This document shows, one piece after another, positions 6,137-7,558 of a stretch of DNA of 7,558 bases. Below the pieces are notes generated by a model. The model was not told the DNA's origin and did no database searches. It worked only from the letters and a program-made list of their open reading frames with translations. Both the position numbers and the translations under genes were made by a program. The stretch is from positions 1 through 7,558 of the forward strand of contig JABMPG010000092.1 of the NCBI GenBank assembly GCA_013203855.1, read 5' to 3'. The stretch comes from a bacterium (GTDB lineage Bacteria; Sumerlaeota; Sumerlaeia; UBA8349). Every line of letters starts with the position of its first letter. The stretch's first letter is position 1.

Positions 6137-7405
6137 TCAGCGACGGACGGTCCGATACAACAACACCGCGCCCAACAATGTCAACACGAGATTCGGCAAC
6201 AGAATCAGGTAGGGTCCGAACAAGGGCCCGTTGCCGACGGTCTGGCGCATCACCACCACGCCCCAGTGCATCAGGCCATAGTAGGCCATGAGAAGGAGAA
6301 ATGCCACCATCACGCCCACTGATTTGCCAGAAGGTTTGATGTAGATCGCCAAAGGCAAGGCGATCAGCACAAATGCGAAACTGGCCAGAGAGATGGAGAC
6401 CCGCTGCCACAATTCCGCCCGCATATACTGGGCGTCCTTGTCCCATTCCCGCTGCCCTTTCTCATTGAAAACAGGCCGCTCCACACGCCGCGAAATGATC
6501 CAGTTGACCAGAGGCAGGGTGAAGGTCGTCCGCTCGTACCCCGCGCTGGAAGACTCCTCCCGGATCTGGCGCGCCAATTCGCCCAAGGTCAGCGTCGGCA
6601 TCAGGCCCCGGCGGCTCGGATCCTCCTCATTCAGCTCGAACTCCACCCGCAAAGTCTGGGGCTCGAGAACCACATAGTTCGGGTCCTCCCGTCCCCGAAG
6701 AAAATGCAGCGTTCCCTTCTCCAGAATCAGGGTTGCCGTCCGCGTTTCGGGCGAAGGATCATCCGGATTGAAGTTCAGGGAAATCTCGCCGGACTGCGCC
6801 AGGCAAACCAGCTTCGCCTCCCCGTTCCCGCCCAAACTCTCCCGCAACTGTCCCGGTCCGCCCTCCAGAGACAGATAAATATTCTCCATCTGCCCCGTGT
6901 CCGGGTCTTTGTCCTCGAAATAGAGAACCATCCCCGTGCCGTGGGAACTGAGCCGATCCTCGAAACGCCCCGGTTCGAGCGAAGTGATCAGTTCATACTG
7001 AAGCCGCTCGATCAGGCTCATACTACGTTGAAGCATCATCGGGGCAAAGTGAAGGCTGAAGAAGAATACGAAGCCGCAGGCCAGAATACCCAGAGCCAAA
7101 ACCGGCACGAAAAGGCGGAACAGGTTCACCCCGTGCGTCCGGAAGGCCTTCACCTCGCTGTCCACGGTCATCCGCCCCATCCCAAGCAGAACTCCCGTCA
7201 GGATGGACATGGGAATTGTCAGAACGAGAAGGGTCGGCAGAACGTAGCCGATCAGGCGCAGGAGCAGGGAAAAAGAAATCGAACCGGAGATCTCCCCCGC
7301 CTGGGTAAAAACCATCTGAATGAGCAGGACAAAGGTCAGCGTGAACAACGCCAGAAGGGTCGGCGCCAAGATCTCGCGCAGCACGTATCGTTGAAGGATT
7401 TTCAT
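6137..7405 (-). CDS. lptF: LPS export permease of the LptF/LptG (YjgP/YjgQ) family
   Basis: An inner-membrane subunit of the LptB2FG ABC transporter, which extracts LPS from the inner membrane and passes it to LptC and the periplasmic bridge. From the ATG at 7405 it is 422 aa, against about 360 in E. coli. Six membrane segments are visible: about residues 15-35, 53-77, 97-119, 336-356, 362-382 and 397-417. Between segments 3 and 4 lies a periplasmic beta-jellyroll domain (about 125-330) that accounts for the extra length. MGRMTVDSEVKAFRTHGV at 76-93 is the coupling-helix region that contacts the LptB ATPase, and LPTLLVLTIPMSILTGVLL at 56-74 is also typical. An in-frame GTG at 7504 would add 33 residues, but that extension is polar, unlike the family, and its GTG falls inside the predicted promoter. 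The chosen ATG starts exactly at the family's usual KxxxRYVLRE. The only SD-like GGAG is 12 nt away, so translation may be modest. The DSEVKA form favours LptF over LptG, not conclusively. Confidence 0.92.
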   Translation of the reverse strand: MKILQRYVLREILAPTLLALFTLTFVLLIQMVFTQAGEISGSISFSLLLRLIGYVLPTLLVLTIPMSILTGVLLGMGRMTVDSEVKAFRTHGVNLFRLFVPVLALGILACGFVFFFSLHFAPMMLQRSMSLIERLQYELITSLEPGRFEDRLSSHGTGMVLYFEDKDPDTGQMENIYLSLEGGPGQLRESLGGNGEAKLVCLAQSGEISLNFNPDDPSPETRTATLILEKGTLHFLRGREDPNYVVLEPQTLRVEFELNEEDPSRRGLMPTLTLGELARQIREESSSAGYERTTFTLPLVNWIISRRVERPVFNEKGQREWDKDAQYMRAELWQRVSISLASFAFVLIALPLAIYIKPSGKSVGVMVAFLLLMAYYGLMHWGVVVMRQTVGNGPLFGPYLILLPNLVLTLLGAVLLYRTVRR

Positions 7406-7504
7406 GCAGGGAAACCGCTCCAGAGGCGGGGAAAACAGAGCGCGGGAGGCACCGCCCGACCGTGTCAGCGGTTTTGAGACACCCTCTCCCGCCGGGTCCC
7501 TCAC
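7406..7504 (-). promoter_or_regulatory. lptF 5' leader with an 8-bp inverted repeat reaching the ribosome site
   Basis: The stretch between the promoter and the lptF ATG contains AAACCGCT (minus strand, 7474-7467) and its exact complement AGCGGTTT (7419-7412), 47 bp apart. The second arm ends 6 nt before the ATG and overlaps the last two bases of the only Shine-Dalgarno-like GGAG (7421-7418). In RNA the two arms could pair and partly hide the ribosome site. An ACCGC/GCGGT pair with a 12-nt loop also uses the first arm and could compete with it. No known riboswitch class is recognised. The repeat is short, so chance is possible. Confidence 0.3.
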
Positions 7505-7532
7505 ATTCTGCGGGCAACCGCCTCTTTGTCAA
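7505..7532 (-). promoter_or_regulatory. Candidate sigma70-type promoter for the lptF-lptD-glycan operon
   Basis: Reading on the minus strand, a perfect TTGACA (7532-7527) is followed after 16 bp by CAGAAT (7510-7505), which matches TATAAT at four of six positions. Transcription would start near 7497, giving a leader of about 90 nt before the lptF ATG. It is the only good two-box match I noticed upstream of any gene here, and the gaps inside the cluster are too short to suggest other strong promoters. The GC-rich spacer and imperfect -10 box leave real doubt. Confidence 0.45.
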
Positions 7533-7540
7533 GGTTTTGG

Positions 7541-7558
7541 CGGGGGCGGGGGGGGGGG
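7541..7558. repeat. G-rich run at the right edge (minus strand C-tract)
   Basis: The last 18 bases are C, five G, C, then eleven G to the end of the window. The run lies directly behind the predicted promoter, on the upstream side. It may be a real homopolymer, but an uninterrupted G-run at a sequence end is also the usual look of a contig-end or low-quality read artefact. No gene function can be given to it. Confidence 0.6.

Noticed and set aside
6704..7477. A 257-codon plus-strand open frame opposite lptF
   Set aside because: An antisense shadow extremely rich in Gln, Arg and His, which is what reversed membrane-protein codons produce.
7406..7504. An N-terminal extension of 33 residues on the LptF-family protein, starting at a GTG at 7504
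   Set aside because: The added residues are not membrane-like and not typical of the family. The GTG would overlap the predicted start of transcription, and the ATG at 7405 begins exactly at the conserved N-terminus.
1..7558. A novel defence, mobile or RNA-based system hidden in the window
   Set aside because: Almost every base belongs to six recognisable envelope genes. I saw no direct-repeat array, transposase, recombinase, reverse transcriptase, nuclease or structured non-coding region large enough to support one.

Overview
The window looks like one continuous stretch of envelope-biogenesis DNA from a Gram-negative (diderm) bacterium that makes lipopolysaccharide. All six genes lie on the minus strand and read from the right edge to the left edge. 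The organism cannot be named from the sequence. Base composition is moderately GC-rich (by eye mostly 55-65%), and LptF and LptD show that it has an LPS-bearing outer membrane. The LptD differs clearly from the enterobacterial type, with one cysteine in the mature chain and a long C-terminal tail, so a lineage away from the well-studied gammaproteobacteria is plausible. That last step is inference.

Layout in transcription order: a candidate sigma70-type promoter (7532-7505) and a leader of about 90 nt; an LptF/LptG-family LPS export permease (7405-6137); the outer-membrane LPS assembly protein LptD (6077-3327); a GT4-like glycosyltransferase (3315-2200); a GNAT N-acetyltransferase (2185-1649); a DegT/DnrJ/EryC1/StrS PLP-dependent sugar aminotransferase (1649-546); and the first 178 codons of dTDP-glucose 4,6-dehydratase RmlB (534-1), cut by the left edge. 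Spacing is tight throughout: gaps of 59, 11, 14 and 11 bp and one 1-bp TAATG overlap. This fits a single operon with translational coupling.

The two halves make sense together. The first two genes move finished LPS: LptF is part of the inner-membrane extractor and LptD is the outer-membrane translocon. The last four look like makers of a surface glycan. RmlB gives dTDP-4-keto-6-deoxyglucose, the aminotransferase would put an amino group on a keto-sugar, the GNAT enzyme would acetylate that amine, and the glycosyltransferase would add a sugar to the growing chain. A dTDP-N-acetylamino-6-deoxyhexose product is a reasonable guess, but the sugar position and stereochemistry cannot be read from the sequence.

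I found no tRNA, rRNA, CRISPR array, insertion sequence, phage gene or toxin-antitoxin pair, and no sign of a new kind of system. Points worth a second look are the linkage of LPS transport to sugar biosynthesis, the lone cysteine in LptD, the degenerate EX7E motif in the glycosyltransferase, an inverted repeat in the lptF leader, a palindrome between lptF and lptD, and a poly-G run at the right edge that may be an assembly-end artefact.
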